From: JACKCP01 sp034007295 | GTDB taxonomy: Bacteria > Desulfobacterota > Desulfobacteria > Desulfobacterales > JACKCP01 | Direction: 5' to 3' | DNA length: 64,000 nt | NCBI GenBank assembly: GCA_034007295.1 | Contig: JAVERC010000002.1 | Span: forward strand, 1 to 64,000 | Shown here: in pieces, positions 50,280-58,978 of the stretch | How positions within the stretch are numbered: the first letter of the stretch is position 1 | Layout: each line of letters starts with the position of its first letter | Notes under the pieces: generated by a model | Told to the model about the DNA's origin: nothing | Seen by the model: only the letters and a program-made list of their open reading frames with translations | Database searches by the model: none | Made by a program: the position numbers and the translations under genes

Positions 50280-50687
50280 TTACAGGTCCTCCTCTGTGCT
50301 TGTTTCAGTAATTTCAGAATCGAGTTCAGATTTATCTTCAGCTGCTGGCTGCAAGTTTTCTTTTTCTTCCATTTCAGCCTTAATCTGCTCAATATTTGCA
50401 TTTTCATCAATAAGAACGGTAAGGTATCTCATTACTTTTTCATCAAGTCTTAAGTATCTTTCCATTTCTTTGATAAGATCCCCTGGTGCACAGAATTCAA
50501 CTCTATAATAATGTCCCCTGGTTTTTTTTCTGATTTCATAGGCAAGTTTAAGAGAACCCCAGTCATCAGTCTTTAAGTGAACGCCTCCACTTTTTTCAAC
50601 TTGGGAAAGCATTCTGCCATAGATTTCTTCCCAGGTTTCTTTGCCTGTGTCAGGATCCATGACAATAATAGTTTCATAACGCTTCAT
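50280..50687 (-). CDS. rpsF: Ribosomal protein S6
   Basis: 135 aa with core ~95 residues of S6 (YETIIVMDPD, GSLKLAYEIRKKTRGHYYRVEF, MRYLTVLID) and an acidic tail, a common C-terminal extension. AAGGAGG before the ATG lies in a possible leader hairpin. First gene of the operon. Confidence 0.97.
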   Translation of the reverse strand: MKRYETIIVMDPDTGKETWEEIYGRMLSQVEKSGGVHLKTDDWGSLKLAYEIRKKTRGHYYRVEFCAPGDLIKEMERYLRLDEKVMRYLTVLIDENANIEQIKAEMEEKENLQPAAEDKSELDSEITETSTEEDL

Positions 50688-50691
50688 AAAA

Positions 50692-50734
50692 CCTCCTTGT
50701 GGTTTTTAAAGCCCCAATAAAATTTGGAGCAAGG
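50692..50734 (-). promoter_or_regulatory. Structured rpsF leader
   Basis: On the minus strand CCTTG (50734-50730) can pair with CAAGG (50699-50695), which is part of the rpsF ribosome site AAGGAGG. Between them is a small hairpin, GCTCCAA/TTGGGGC. This fits feedback by the S6:S18 complex, as known from other bacteria, but I could not match the exact protein-binding motif. Confidence 0.4.
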
Positions 50735-50760
50735 AATAATTTGTATTTACAAACCAAAAT

Positions 50761-50789
50761 CTATTAGCATCAGATTTTTTTATTGTCAA
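50761..50789 (-). promoter_or_regulatory. Sigma-70 promoter of the rpsF operon
   Basis: On the minus strand TTGACA (50789-50784), 17 bases, TAATAG (50766-50761). Start near 50754, upstream of the leader hairpin. Confidence 0.6.
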
Positions 50790-50871
50790 ATTTTATCTTT
50801 AAATTAAAGGTGATTATTTAAAATGTATTAACAATGGACTAAAAATAAATTTTTTAGGACTTTAATTATAG

Positions 50872-50905
50872 ACAAAACAATATTTTAAAATAAAAATTGT
50901 TTTGT
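50872..50905. promoter_or_regulatory. Inverted repeat ACAAAACAAT/ATTGTTTTGT
   Basis: Perfect 10-bp arms around 14 AT bases, in the gap between the divergent rpsF operon and porin gene. May be an operator; the same AAACAAT/ATTGTTT core occurs upstream of glpF (3201-3220). Confidence 0.4.
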
Positions 50906-51037
50906 TTCCTATATATACTGCTATATAAAACAATGTTAATTTTAATTAAGCTGCTAAAATTAAAAGATTTTATTATTTATCTGTTCTTAATGTCATAATT
51001 AAATCTGCATTAAAAAATAATGAAGAACTTAAAAAAA

Positions 51038-51067
51038 TTGACATCAAGACTCTAGTTTTGCTATGAA
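51038..51067 (+). promoter_or_regulatory. Sigma-70 promoter of the porin gene
   Basis: TTGACA (51038-51043), 18 bases, TATGAA (51062-51067). Transcription would begin just before a leader hairpin (51083-51105: TTTTCGGA/TCCGAAAA around AGGGTCA), about 40 bases before the ribosome site AAGGAG. Confidence 0.6.
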
Positions 51068-51146
51068 ATAAGAAATTTTTTATTTTCGGAAGGGTCATCC
51101 GAAAAAAATATTTTTAATTAGTAACTAAAACTAAGGAGAAAAAGAA

Positions 51147-52514
51147 ATGAAGAAAGTATTGGTTGCAGCTATGGCTGTAGCTCTTGCAGCAGCAATGTGC
51201 GTTCCTGCAAGTGCTTTTGAAAACGAGTTTGGTGGTTATTGGAGAACCAGAGCTTATACACAGCAGGATTTTTCTGGTGATAAAACTGAATCTGCAGATC
51301 TTCAGCAGGTTGATACAAGAACCCGTCTTTATTACACAGCTAAATTTTCTGATGATTTCAAATTTGTAAATAAGTTTGAATTTGATGGTGTCTGGGGTGA
51401 TACTGACGATGATAGTTATGGTGATGTTGGAACAGATGGTGTTGCTGTAGAAGTTAAAAATTCTTATGTAGATTTTAATCTAGGATACTACAATTTTAAA
51501 ATTGGTGCTCAGGCTGGTTATCTTGGACGCGGTTTTATAATGGATGATGATTTTGCCGGTGCAGTAATTACAGCTAATTTGGGAGATATTTCTGTTCCTT
51601 TCTATTGGATTAAAAATTATGAAGGTGGTGAAGGAAAAGATAAGAATAAAGCCGATATGGATACTATTGTAATTACTCCAGAATTTAAATCTGGAAACTT
51701 AAAAGTTAGTCCTTACTTATCTTACACATATATTGATAAAGCTAAAGGCGAAAATATTGATGATTTAGCTGGTGATGAATTGGTTGAAGCTCTTGAATTA
51801 GATGAAAATTATCCTTTTAGTGAGCAAGTTAATAATAGTTATCTTGATTTAAAGGTTGCTACTATAGGTTTGGATTTGGATTTGGCCTTAACAGATAACT
51901 CTAATATTTGGTTTTCAGGTTTTTATCAGTATGGTGAATTAAACGGTGGTCTTGAAGTTTTTTCTGGTGACGCCTATAAAGCTGAAGCAGATATATCTGC
52001 ATATCTGATGGCTTTTGGTGGAAATATTGATGTTGAAGGAATTGATATTCATGGACAATTTTTTTATGCATCAGGCAATGATCAAGATGAGCTTAGTGAA
52101 GACAACTTTGATGATGCAACAAATAAACTTGATTTTGATTTAGATGGGTTTATGGATGTTACCCAGGGTCAGTCCTACTACTGGGCAGAAATCATGGGTT
52201 ATGGAATGGTTGATAACCAGGTATCTGCCGGCTCATGTGCAGATAAAATTTCAAACATAATGGCATTCAATATTGGTGCTTCAATGTCTCCAGTTGAAAA
52301 GCTAACTGTAGGTGCTGATATTTGGTATGCAATGCTTGCTGAAGATGATGCAGCAGGAGAAGATTATCTTGGAACAGAACTTGACCTTACAGCTTCTTAC
52401 AAAGTAATAGATAACCTTACTCTTGATGTTGTTGCAGCTTATCTTTTTGCTGGTGATGCAACAGGCGAAGAAGATCCAATGGAAATTGGTGCACAGCTTT
52501 CACTTAGTTTCTAA
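51147..52514 (+). CDS. Outer-membrane porin-like beta-barrel protein
   Basis: 455 aa. Signal peptide (MKKVLVAAMAVALAAAMCV, cut near ASA|FE at residue 23-24), then alternating strands with acidic loops (EDDAAGEDYLG) and a closing QLSLSF ending in the terminal Phe typical of BamA substrates. It resembles delta-proteobacterial OprB/porin-like proteins, but no substrate is readable. Strong AAGGAG site and terminator suggest high expression. Confidence 0.82.
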   Translation: MKKVLVAAMAVALAAAMCVPASAFENEFGGYWRTRAYTQQDFSGDKTESADLQQVDTRTRLYYTAKFSDDFKFVNKFEFDGVWGDTDDDSYGDVGTDGVAVEVKNSYVDFNLGYYNFKIGAQAGYLGRGFIMDDDFAGAVITANLGDISVPFYWIKNYEGGEGKDKNKADMDTIVITPEFKSGNLKVSPYLSYTYIDKAKGENIDDLAGDELVEALELDENYPFSEQVNNSYLDLKVATIGLDLDLALTDNSNIWFSGFYQYGELNGGLEVFSGDAYKAEADISAYLMAFGGNIDVEGIDIHGQFFYASGNDQDELSEDNFDDATNKLDFDLDGFMDVTQGQSYYWAEIMGYGMVDNQVSAGSCADKISNIMAFNIGASMSPVEKLTVGADIWYAMLAEDDAAGEDYLGTELDLTASYKVIDNLTLDVVAAYLFAGDATGEEDPMEIGAQLSLSF

Positions 52515-52544
52515 CAGTTTTTTTTAGTTTATATAGTTTTTTCT

Positions 52545-52577
52545 AAAAGCTCTCTTGAAAAAGAGAGCTTTTTTATT
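52545..52577 (+). terminator. Porin gene terminator
   Basis: AAAAGCTCTCTT and AAGAGAGCTTTT pair perfectly around GAAA, then T-rich bases. 31 bases after the porin stop. Confidence 0.9.
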
Positions 52578-52688
52578 TGTTAAAAACAAAACATGAATTT
52601 AGTGCAACAATTTTTAAATTTAAAAAAATTTGATGAATTAAGTTTATTATTTTATAAAAATATGAACCTGGTAATTATTTTAATTTTG

Positions 52689-52714
52689 CTTCATTTGACT
52701 TTGTCAAATTGAAG
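52689..52714 (-). terminator. Hairpin downstream of the small lipoprotein gene
   Basis: CTTCATTTGAC pairs with GTCAAATTGAAG around TTT with one bulge. On the minus strand it is followed by a mostly A/T stretch; it may end the lipoprotein transcript. Confidence 0.4.
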
Positions 52715-52756
52715 TTATTTCATCAGGCTTTAAAAGGGCTCAATTTAGGTAAAATT

Positions 52757-53263
52757 TTAATTTACAGCCTCATACAATTTTTTTCTGAATAATTTAAAAC
52801 TTTCAGGCTCATTTCCCAGATTAAATATAAAATTTTTGCATTTGGAATCATTAAAAAAAATTTTTATATCTACAACAGACTGCCCTGGATATGGGGGGAT
52901 ATCTTTATTTTTGTCATATTCAATTTTATTAAAAAGCTCAATAAGTTCACAAAAAAATTTTTCATCAATAAAAATTGTTTTTTCGTATTTTTCCCATGAA
53001 GAAAGGCTTTGTGGATTTTTGGCAAAAGGCTTAAGCTTTTTAATCACAGAGCTTACTTTCCCGCTTCTTTGAACTTTAACAGTCAAGTCAGATTCAAGGG
53101 GGTTATTTTCATGATAATAAATATATTCAATTAAGTTGGAATTTGTTTTGTCTTTGATTTGGGGATCTGCATTTGACGATTTGCTGCATGAGTAAATGCC
53201 CGATAAAATTAAAACAAATAAAATCATTTTTTGTTTTTTTGAAATTTTCATTTTTATTTTCAC
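52757..53263 (-). CDS. Small lipoprotein, unknown
   Basis: About 168 aa. Signal and lipobox (LILSGIYSC, Cys26) place it in the membrane. The rest is a small domain with no family I recognise (VKVQRSGKVSSVIKKLKP, PPYPGQSVVDIKIFF). The start GTG 53263 lies nine bases after GGAGG, which is itself the 3' arm of the preceding gene's terminator hairpin. Expression from read-through may be limited by that structure. Confidence 0.65.
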   Translation of the reverse strand: MKIKMKISKKQKMILFVLILSGIYSCSKSSNADPQIKDKTNSNLIEYIYYHENNPLESDLTVKVQRSGKVSSVIKKLKPFAKNPQSLSSWEKYEKTIFIDEKFFCELIELFNKIEYDKNKDIPPYPGQSVVDIKIFFNDSKCKNFIFNLGNEPESFKLFRKKLYEAVN

Positions 53264-53264
53264 C

Positions 53265-53299
53265 AAAAAAAACCTCCTTTGCATTTATGCAAAGGAGGT
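53265..53299 (-). terminator. Terminator whose 3' arm carries the next gene's Shine-Dalgarno
   Basis: Minus strand: ACCTCCTTTGCAT, AA, ATGCAAAGGAGGT, then a run of T. The stem is 12-13 bp and perfect. It lies 17 bases after the large lipoprotein gene stop. AAAGGAGG in the 3' arm is the ribosome site of the GTG start at 53263. Confidence 0.85.
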
Positions 53300-53316
53300 A
53301 TAATTTAAAGATTAAT

Positions 53317-55614
53317 TTATGGAAGCATTACTGTATGTGCTTCTGGAATACTAAAGTCAAAGTCCTGTGGATTGTCGTATGAAATAGTCCAGGCTTCTGA
53401 CCATTCAGGCCCTGAATTTATGCTTCCGTCTGTACCAGAGTTTGCTGCTGTTAAAACTCCGCTTCTGCTTCCCTCTATCCAGATTCCGTCTTCTTCAGGA
53501 TTTTCTGAATTATATGGTGCCCAAGCAAGATACCTCCAGTGCACATTCCATGATATAGGCTGAAAATTTTCATAGTCCTCATCGTCGTCATCATAATAAT
53601 GCACAGCAACAGTATAATCTCCATAAAGCCCGTTGGGATTTGAGGCACCGCCTGAAGACAGGGTAGACATCCCCCATTTGCCTATGTAATGTTCAGGTCC
53701 ATATCCATAAGTATTGTCAAAATCAAGATAAGGGTGTGTAGCACTTGCACCTTCTCTATGGCTGTAATAGACTGTATCACCAGTTGCACCTTCAAAATCA
53801 GGTTCTTTTACATAAAGATCTACGTCACTGTTATTTTGTCCCCAGCTCAGTGTGATTGTCATGCTTGCCGGGCTTGCGTCAGAATTGACTATAACTCTTT
53901 TGAATGCTGCCCAATGGGAAAAGCTGTTTTCTTTGCTTGCCAGAAAAACAACTTCATTGTCTCCTTTTTTTAAAGGAAGAACGATTTCAAATGAGCCGTC
54001 ACCGCTTCCTGCAGTGTTGTTTACAGAGGTGCTGTAGGCTTCATCTGTAACAACAATATTAATATTGTTTACAACTGAGCCCTCAACTTGTGCATTCCCC
54101 CCTAAAACAGTTCCTTTTATTACAATTGCATTGTCTTTGGTTTTGTAAAGAGTTTCTCCGTTTTCAGTTTTTTCTTCTGTTGCAAGGACATCTTCATCAA
54201 TATTTTTTGCTTTTATAGATGTAATTGTTATTTCAGGGAATACACTGTCATCTGAAAAACCTTTATCTGCTGAAATTTTTAATGCATCAAAAACAGAATC
54301 ACTTACTGCAAAACTGTATCCGAATTGTTTAAAGTAATTGTAGCTGTATCCAGGATCACTTGCACTTGGGCCCCCATTGTAGATATAAAAACCAGTTCCA
54401 TCTACATATTTAATATATCTTGTATCTTTATTTGGAAAATTTGGGTCATAAACATAAAGCTTGCATTCACCTGACTGTTCTATTGATGCCTTATAAACTG
54501 AAATTGCATGTCCTGCACTGAGCTTTAGGCCGTCAGTAGTATTAATAGCCTGATACATTCCGACAAGAGCAGGAACACCAGTAACATAAATTGTTCCAAT
54601 ATAAGCCTTTGCAACATCAGCTGAAGAGGCCCTTTGAGAAGAAAGTTCTTTGCTCACATATTGATTCCATATTGCAGATTCAGCAGCATGAGCCCTGCTT
54701 GCAAGTTCAATTGCTGTTGAATCATCAACCCAGGTTGATGTCTGCTGGGGGTCATGGTATTTTGAGCGAAATCCGGTTCCGTGTTTTCTGAACCAGTAAT
54801 TTGCCCATGTACACATTCCCATGCAGTTACCGCCCCTTGAAGATTTGTAATATGCTCCATAGTTTGGAATATACCATCCCTCGCCAGATGGCCTGAAGCC
54901 TGAATCTACATTTAAATCGCCTGTAAGAAATGCCTGCCAAATTTTTAAAGTTCCAATTGCAACATAAACGCTTTTAATTGTATTGCCAGAGTTTTGAACT
55001 GTTTTATACGATGCAGGAACTTTTCCGCCAGAAAGTGTTGAGCCAAAAGTTCGTACTTCAAAAGTTATTGTTTTATTGGTTTTATCTATTGAATCAAACC
55101 CAAGCCCCTCAAGGGTTCCATCTGAGTTGTATGAATAAAAGAGCCAGCTGTCTATGCTGGTTGCATCAGAGACAGGCAAAGTTACTTTTACAGGTTTGTT
55201 AAATAGTTTGTATTCATTCCAGACAGCTGAACCAGATGTTTCAATGATATACATTTTACTGCCTAGATCAAGATTTTCAGGAAGTCCTGTCTGGCCGGTA
55301 ATATCAGCCATTTCTACCGAAAATTCAATTGATTCATTAACAGCACCTTCAGGAATTTCAATTTTAAAATTTGGAATGTCCGGGCTTGTTATTGTCCCTC
55401 CTGAATCTGCAATTGTACTTGAGCTTAAGTTTATCTCAACAGGATTTGACGCAGAGATATCTGCAACTGTGATGTTTCGTTCTCCTGCAGGTATTTGCAC
55501 GTCGTCATTTGTATCTTTATCATCAGAATCACTGCTGCTGCAGGCAAATGTTAATGCTAGAAAAAGTGCTAAAAGTAAAATTTTCAAAAAATTTAGCTGA
55601 TTTCGTTTTCCCAT
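53317..55614 (-). CDS. Large secreted lipoprotein with DUF2135-like domain
   Basis: 765 aa. Signal with lipobox ALTFAC (Cys25), then an acidic Ser/Asp linker. A ZU5-like segment (about 55-200; PDIPNFKIEIPEGAVNESIEF) is followed by a papain-like-looking middle (GGNCMGMCTWANYWF; HAISVYKAS with Cys and His). The C-terminal part (about 590-750) is TLSWGQNNSDVDLYVKEP, a DUF2135/YfaP-type Ca-binding-like beta domain. Surface display is likely; substrate unknown. Cys in GGNCMGMC and His in GHAISVY could make a peptidase, but this is inference. Confidence 0.7.
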   Translation of the reverse strand: MGKRNQLNFLKILLLALFLALTFACSSSDSDDKDTNDDVQIPAGERNITVADISASNPVEINLSSSTIADSGGTITSPDIPNFKIEIPEGAVNESIEFSVEMADITGQTGLPENLDLGSKMYIIETSGSAVWNEYKLFNKPVKVTLPVSDATSIDSWLFYSYNSDGTLEGLGFDSIDKTNKTITFEVRTFGSTLSGGKVPASYKTVQNSGNTIKSVYVAIGTLKIWQAFLTGDLNVDSGFRPSGEGWYIPNYGAYYKSSRGGNCMGMCTWANYWFRKHGTGFRSKYHDPQQTSTWVDDSTAIELASRAHAAESAIWNQYVSKELSSQRASSADVAKAYIGTIYVTGVPALVGMYQAINTTDGLKLSAGHAISVYKASIEQSGECKLYVYDPNFPNKDTRYIKYVDGTGFYIYNGGPSASDPGYSYNYFKQFGYSFAVSDSVFDALKISADKGFSDDSVFPEITITSIKAKNIDEDVLATEEKTENGETLYKTKDNAIVIKGTVLGGNAQVEGSVVNNINIVVTDEAYSTSVNNTAGSGDGSFEIVLPLKKGDNEVVFLASKENSFSHWAAFKRVIVNSDASPASMTITLSWGQNNSDVDLYVKEPDFEGATGDTVYYSHREGASATHPYLDFDNTYGYGPEHYIGKWGMSTLSSGGASNPNGLYGDYTVAVHYYDDDDEDYENFQPISWNVHWRYLAWAPYNSENPEEDGIWIEGSRSGVLTAANSGTDGSINSGPEWSEAWTISYDNPQDFDFSIPEAHTVMLP

Positions 55615-55670
55615 AATTTTTCCCTCTCCCTTTTTTCAAAATCACAAGTTAAAATAAACTTTTTTATACT

Positions 55671-55815
55671 TAGTTGGTGAACGAAAACGGCCTTTTTTGT
55701 CCATTTCTGCGTCAGATTCAAAATTTAATCCTCAAAATACTAAATGTATCCTAAAGGTTAAATTTTTCATCTTCCTTGAACTGAACAAAAAATTCTCATT
55801 TTCGGCCAATCACTA
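55671..55815. repeat. Dispersed TAGT...ACTA repeat, copy 4 (reference copy)
   Basis: 145 bp, TAGTTGGTGAACGAAAACGG...CATTTTCGGCCAATCACTA. Ends form an imperfect inverted repeat of ~19 bp. Non-coding. 57 bases upstream of the large lipoprotein gene. Confidence 0.85.
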
Positions 55816-55850
55816 CTTATAAGTAATTAAAAAAGTTAAAATTTTGGCAT

Positions 55851-55992
55851 CTATTCAGCTGATTTGGAACGCTTGCTGCTTTTTCTGAGCCTCGTTATGC
55901 AGGATCTAAAAAATTTATCTCCTGAAACCAGCTTGAAAATACAGTATCCGTTCTTTAAGCAAACTGGTTTTTAACAGTTCTTAGCTGAATAG
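55851..55992. repeat. Second terminal-inverted-repeat element
   Basis: 142 bp bounded by CTATTCAGCT and AGCTGAATAG (perfect 10-bp inverted ends) with an inner AAACCAG/CTGGTTT pair. Unlike the TAGT family in sequence. No ORF. Could be a miniature element or structured RNA. Confidence 0.55.
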
Positions 55993-56135
55993 TTTAAAAA
56001 TTGAATGTTTATATAATATAGCATTTTTTAAGGGATTGAAATATAATTATTTTTCGTTTTTACTTTGAAGAGAGTAAATGTATTTTAGTTTAAATGTCTG
56101 ATAAGGATGGGTATAATTCTTTTAAAGGCCATATA

Positions 56136-56231
56136 ACTTGTTGAACGGAAACGGCCTTTTTTGTCCATTTCGGTGTGAGATTCAAAATTTAATCTTCAAA
56201 ATACTCTATGTATCCAAAAAGTTAGGTTTTT
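56136..56231. repeat. Dispersed repeat, truncated copy 5
   Basis: Contains the left end (TTGTTGAACGGAAACGGCC) and centre (ATTCAAAATTTAAT, AATACTCTATGTATCC) of copy 4 and stops about two bases before the stop codon of the cupin gene. Confidence 0.75.
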
Positions 56232-56232
56232 A

Positions 56233-56550
56233 TTAATAATAAACAGCAAGCCACAAAGTCTCTATATTTTTCTCAGTTGCAAGGACTCTGTGTCTTGAAT
56301 GGGGCTCAATATTCAAATAATCCCCTTTTTTGAGATAAATTGTTTTTGAATTTTTTTCAAACTGAAGAAGTGCACTTCCCTGTAGCACTAAAACAAATTC
56401 ACTCATTTTTTCGTCATACCAGAAATTTTTTGGCGAGGATTGACCCTTTGAAACAATTTTTTCAATTTTGATATTTTTAGTTTCAATTATTGTTTCAAAC
56501 AACTCTTTTTTTATTTTTTCAGGGATATTTTGAAAAAATGAGCCTTTCAT
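56233..56550 (-). CDS. Small cupin-domain protein
   Basis: 105 aa. Single cupin: SEFVLVLQGSALLQFE and LKKGDYLNIEPHSRHRV, with His and acidic metal-binding candidates. Function unknown; cupins in this size class bind metals or small ligands. Six bases after the SnoaL-like gene. Confidence 0.75.
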   Translation of the reverse strand: MKGSFFQNIPEKIKKELFETIIETKNIKIEKIVSKGQSSPKNFWYDEKMSEFVLVLQGSALLQFEKNSKTIYLKKGDYLNIEPHSRHRVLATEKNIETLWLAVYY

Positions 56551-56556
56551 GAAAAT

Positions 56557-56946
56557 TTATCTGCTGAAATCTTTTATTGAAGATATAAGCCCGTTTTCAG
56601 AAATTTCAAATTCTGTATATCCTTCAATTCTGATTTTATCGCCTTTTAGAATATCTTTTGAAATATCTTGTGCAAGTATTCCGTCAAAAAAGATTTCTGC
56701 TGTTGCAGTATTGTTTTCAACTGCAATTGTAATCATTGTTTTTTGTTTGGATTCAAAAATTTGGGCTGATGATCTGCATATTTCCAAAAATTCTTTAATT
56801 CCTTTTGTTTTTACAATGGAATTTTTTTCTGTCAGATTTTCAAAGGAAATATCAGGGTCTAAAATTTCAGTCATGGATTCAAAGTCAGATTTGTTAAATA
56901 AGTCAAGATAATTTAAAACTATTGATTTTATTGTTTCTCTGTCCAT
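56557..56946 (-). CDS. SnoaL/NTF2-like protein
   Basis: 129 aa alpha+beta cone fold of the NTF2/SnoaL group: VLNYLDLFNKSDFESMTEIL at the start and FFDGILAQDISKDILKGDK later. Members include ketosteroid isomerases and ligand binders. No catalytic signature is certain. Seven bases after the methyltransferase gene on the same strand. Confidence 0.7.
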   Translation of the reverse strand: MDRETIKSIVLNYLDLFNKSDFESMTEILDPDISFENLTEKNSIVKTKGIKEFLEICRSSAQIFESKQKTMITIAVENNTATAEIFFDGILAQDISKDILKGDKIRIEGYTEFEISENGLISSIKDFSR

Positions 56947-56953
56947 TTTTTTC

Positions 56954-57664
56954 CTATTTTTTTTGAAAATACAAAACTATGCTTTTTCCACAGACCGGAT
57001 TTAAAATTTTATCAAGAAATTTTGTAATAAATGGCTTTTTTATAATATCCCACTCAAGAAATTTTTTGTAGATATTTACTGCTCTGCTGTCTTCACGGCT
57101 TGGACCAACCAGACATTTTAGCCACCAGTAGGGAGAGTGAAGGCTGTGTGCAAAATGATATCTTAAAAACCTGCAGTTTTTGTCTTTAAAAATATTTTTA
57201 ATCTGACTTTTCCTGTAAATTCTAACATGTCCCTGATTTGCATTAAAATAATCATCTGAAAGCATCCAGCAGATTTTTTCGGGCCATGTTCTTGGAACAC
57301 TTACAGCAAGTGTACCGTTTTTTTTAAGAACCCTAAGTATTTCAGAGGCAGCCTTGTTGTCATCTGGAATATGCTCCATTACTTCTGAACATATTACTAT
57401 GTCAAAGGATTCGTCTGCAAATGGAAGCTTTGTTATGTCAGATGTTACAAGATTCCATGTTCCTCCGCCTGAAAAGCCAAGTTTATCGTGATATTCCAGG
57501 CGGTCCTTTGCAAGAAGAAGATCGTTATAATTAAGGTCTGCTCCAACAGACATTACATTTTCACGGGAATAAACAGCAGCAGTGTGTCTGCCGGGGCCGC
57601 TTCCTATATCTAGGACTTTTGCTCCTTTTTTCATTGGCAGATATTTGAAATCAACGGTTATCAT
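56954..57664 (-). CDS. Class I SAM-dependent methyltransferase
   Basis: 236 aa. Motif I KVLDIGSGPGRHTAAVYS and SFDIVICSEVMEHIPDDNKAAS are typical. It would methylate a small molecule or lipid; the substrate is not readable. Its ATG overlaps the glycosyltransferase stop by 14 bases, so it is coupled to it and likely acts on the same polymer. Confidence 0.85.
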   Translation of the reverse strand: MITVDFKYLPMKKGAKVLDIGSGPGRHTAAVYSRENVMSVGADLNYNDLLLAKDRLEYHDKLGFSGGGTWNLVTSDITKLPFADESFDIVICSEVMEHIPDDNKAASEILRVLKKNGTLAVSVPRTWPEKICWMLSDDYFNANQGHVRIYRKSQIKNIFKDKNCRFLRYHFAHSLHSPYWWLKCLVGPSREDSRAVNIYKKFLEWDIIKKPFITKFLDKILNPVCGKSIVLYFQKK

Positions 57665-58892
57665 AAATTACCTCCTCATAGGCTTTAATGGTTTTTTCGG
57701 CAGCCTGTCTCCATGTAAATTTTGAGTGAACCCTGTTGAATCCTGCTTCTCCGAGTTCTTTTCTTTTCTGGGGATTATCGAGAAGATAATTAACAGCATT
57801 TTCAATTGCCTTTGGATCTTTTGGGGGAACAATAATTGATGCATCACCTGCAACTTCGGGAAGTGCTCCGCCTGAAGTTGTAATTACTGGTGTTTTTGTT
57901 GCCATTGCTTCTCCTACAGGAATACCAAATCCTTCATATACAGAAGGTACAACAGCAATAGTTGATTTTGCATATTCTTTTACAAAATCGTGGTGTGAAA
58001 GCCTTCCTGTAAAATTTACGAGATTAGAAATGCCAAGTTTTTTTATAAGCTTTTCAATTCCGCCGTTTTCTTTTGGTTTACCAATTACAGTAAGTTTAAT
58101 TTCTCTTTTTTTAGAAATTTCATAAACTGCCTGGAGAAGATAATAAAGACCTTTAAGCGGAGTATCTGCACTGTTTGTACATATCAGAGTGTTTGGTTCC
58201 CTGTTTATTTCTTCCATTGGGTGGAAAAGATCAAGATTTATTCCGTTTGGAACAACAATAAATTTATCTTTGTCTATTTTATATTCACGGGAAATATCGT
58301 TTTTGGAAAATTCTGAAACTGTTATAATTTTAGGAAGTTTTCGTGAAACCCTTTTCTGCATTCCAATAAATGAATACCATCTGTAATGTTTTAGTTTTTT
58401 CCAGGGAGCTCTTACGCTTGCAATGGCAAGTTTTCTGTCAACAGTCATAGGATGATGAATTGTAGCAATTACTGGAATTTTTCTGTTTATTGCCCAGATG
58501 CCGTATGAAAGCGATTGATTGTCGTGGATTATATCGTATTTGTCAAATTTGTTCTTTAAATAGTCATAGGCTCTGAATCCAAAAGTAAATGGTTCTGGAT
58601 ACCCCATTGTGCTTACTCCAAGCCATTCCATAAGATTTACAGGACTTTTAAGCTCCTTTGCAGTCGGTACTCTGAAAAGATTTTCAGGATCATAAAGATC
58701 AAGGGTTTTTACTGGAATAAGATTAACTTTTCCTTCTAAAAGAGGGTCTGGAGGTCCTGCCAAAACATCAACGTGGTGACCCATTTCAGCCATTTCCCTT
58801 GCAATATTTCTTACATAGACACCCTGGCCGCCTGAATGAGGATTACTTCTGTAGCTTATGATACAGATTCTAAGTTTTTTTTTCTTTGACAT
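57651..58892 (-). CDS. Family 4 glycosyltransferase
   Basis: 413 aa. N-terminal SYRSNPHSGGQGVYVRNIAR and C-terminal sugar-nucleotide region SVYEGFGIPVGEAMATKTPVI, with E...E motif. First in a transcript with a methyltransferase, SnoaL-like and cupin genes. Probably adds a sugar to a surface glycan or lipid; substrate unknown. Confidence 0.9.
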   Translation of the reverse strand: MSKKKKLRICIISYRSNPHSGGQGVYVRNIAREMAEMGHHVDVLAGPPDPLLEGKVNLIPVKTLDLYDPENLFRVPTAKELKSPVNLMEWLGVSTMGYPEPFTFGFRAYDYLKNKFDKYDIIHDNQSLSYGIWAINRKIPVIATIHHPMTVDRKLAIASVRAPWKKLKHYRWYSFIGMQKRVSRKLPKIITVSEFSKNDISREYKIDKDKFIVVPNGINLDLFHPMEEINREPNTLICTNSADTPLKGLYYLLQAVYEISKKREIKLTVIGKPKENGGIEKLIKKLGISNLVNFTGRLSHHDFVKEYAKSTIAVVPSVYEGFGIPVGEAMATKTPVITTSGGALPEVAGDASIIVPPKDPKAIENAVNYLLDNPQKRKELGEAGFNRVHSKFTWRQAAEKTIKAYEEVIYDNR

Positions 58893-58978
58893 ATATTTAC
58901 TCTGATTTGTTTAGTATAAAAAAATTGAATTACGTCTAATAAGGGAAAGCGTCAAGGAAAAATTGTTTAAACTAGGTT

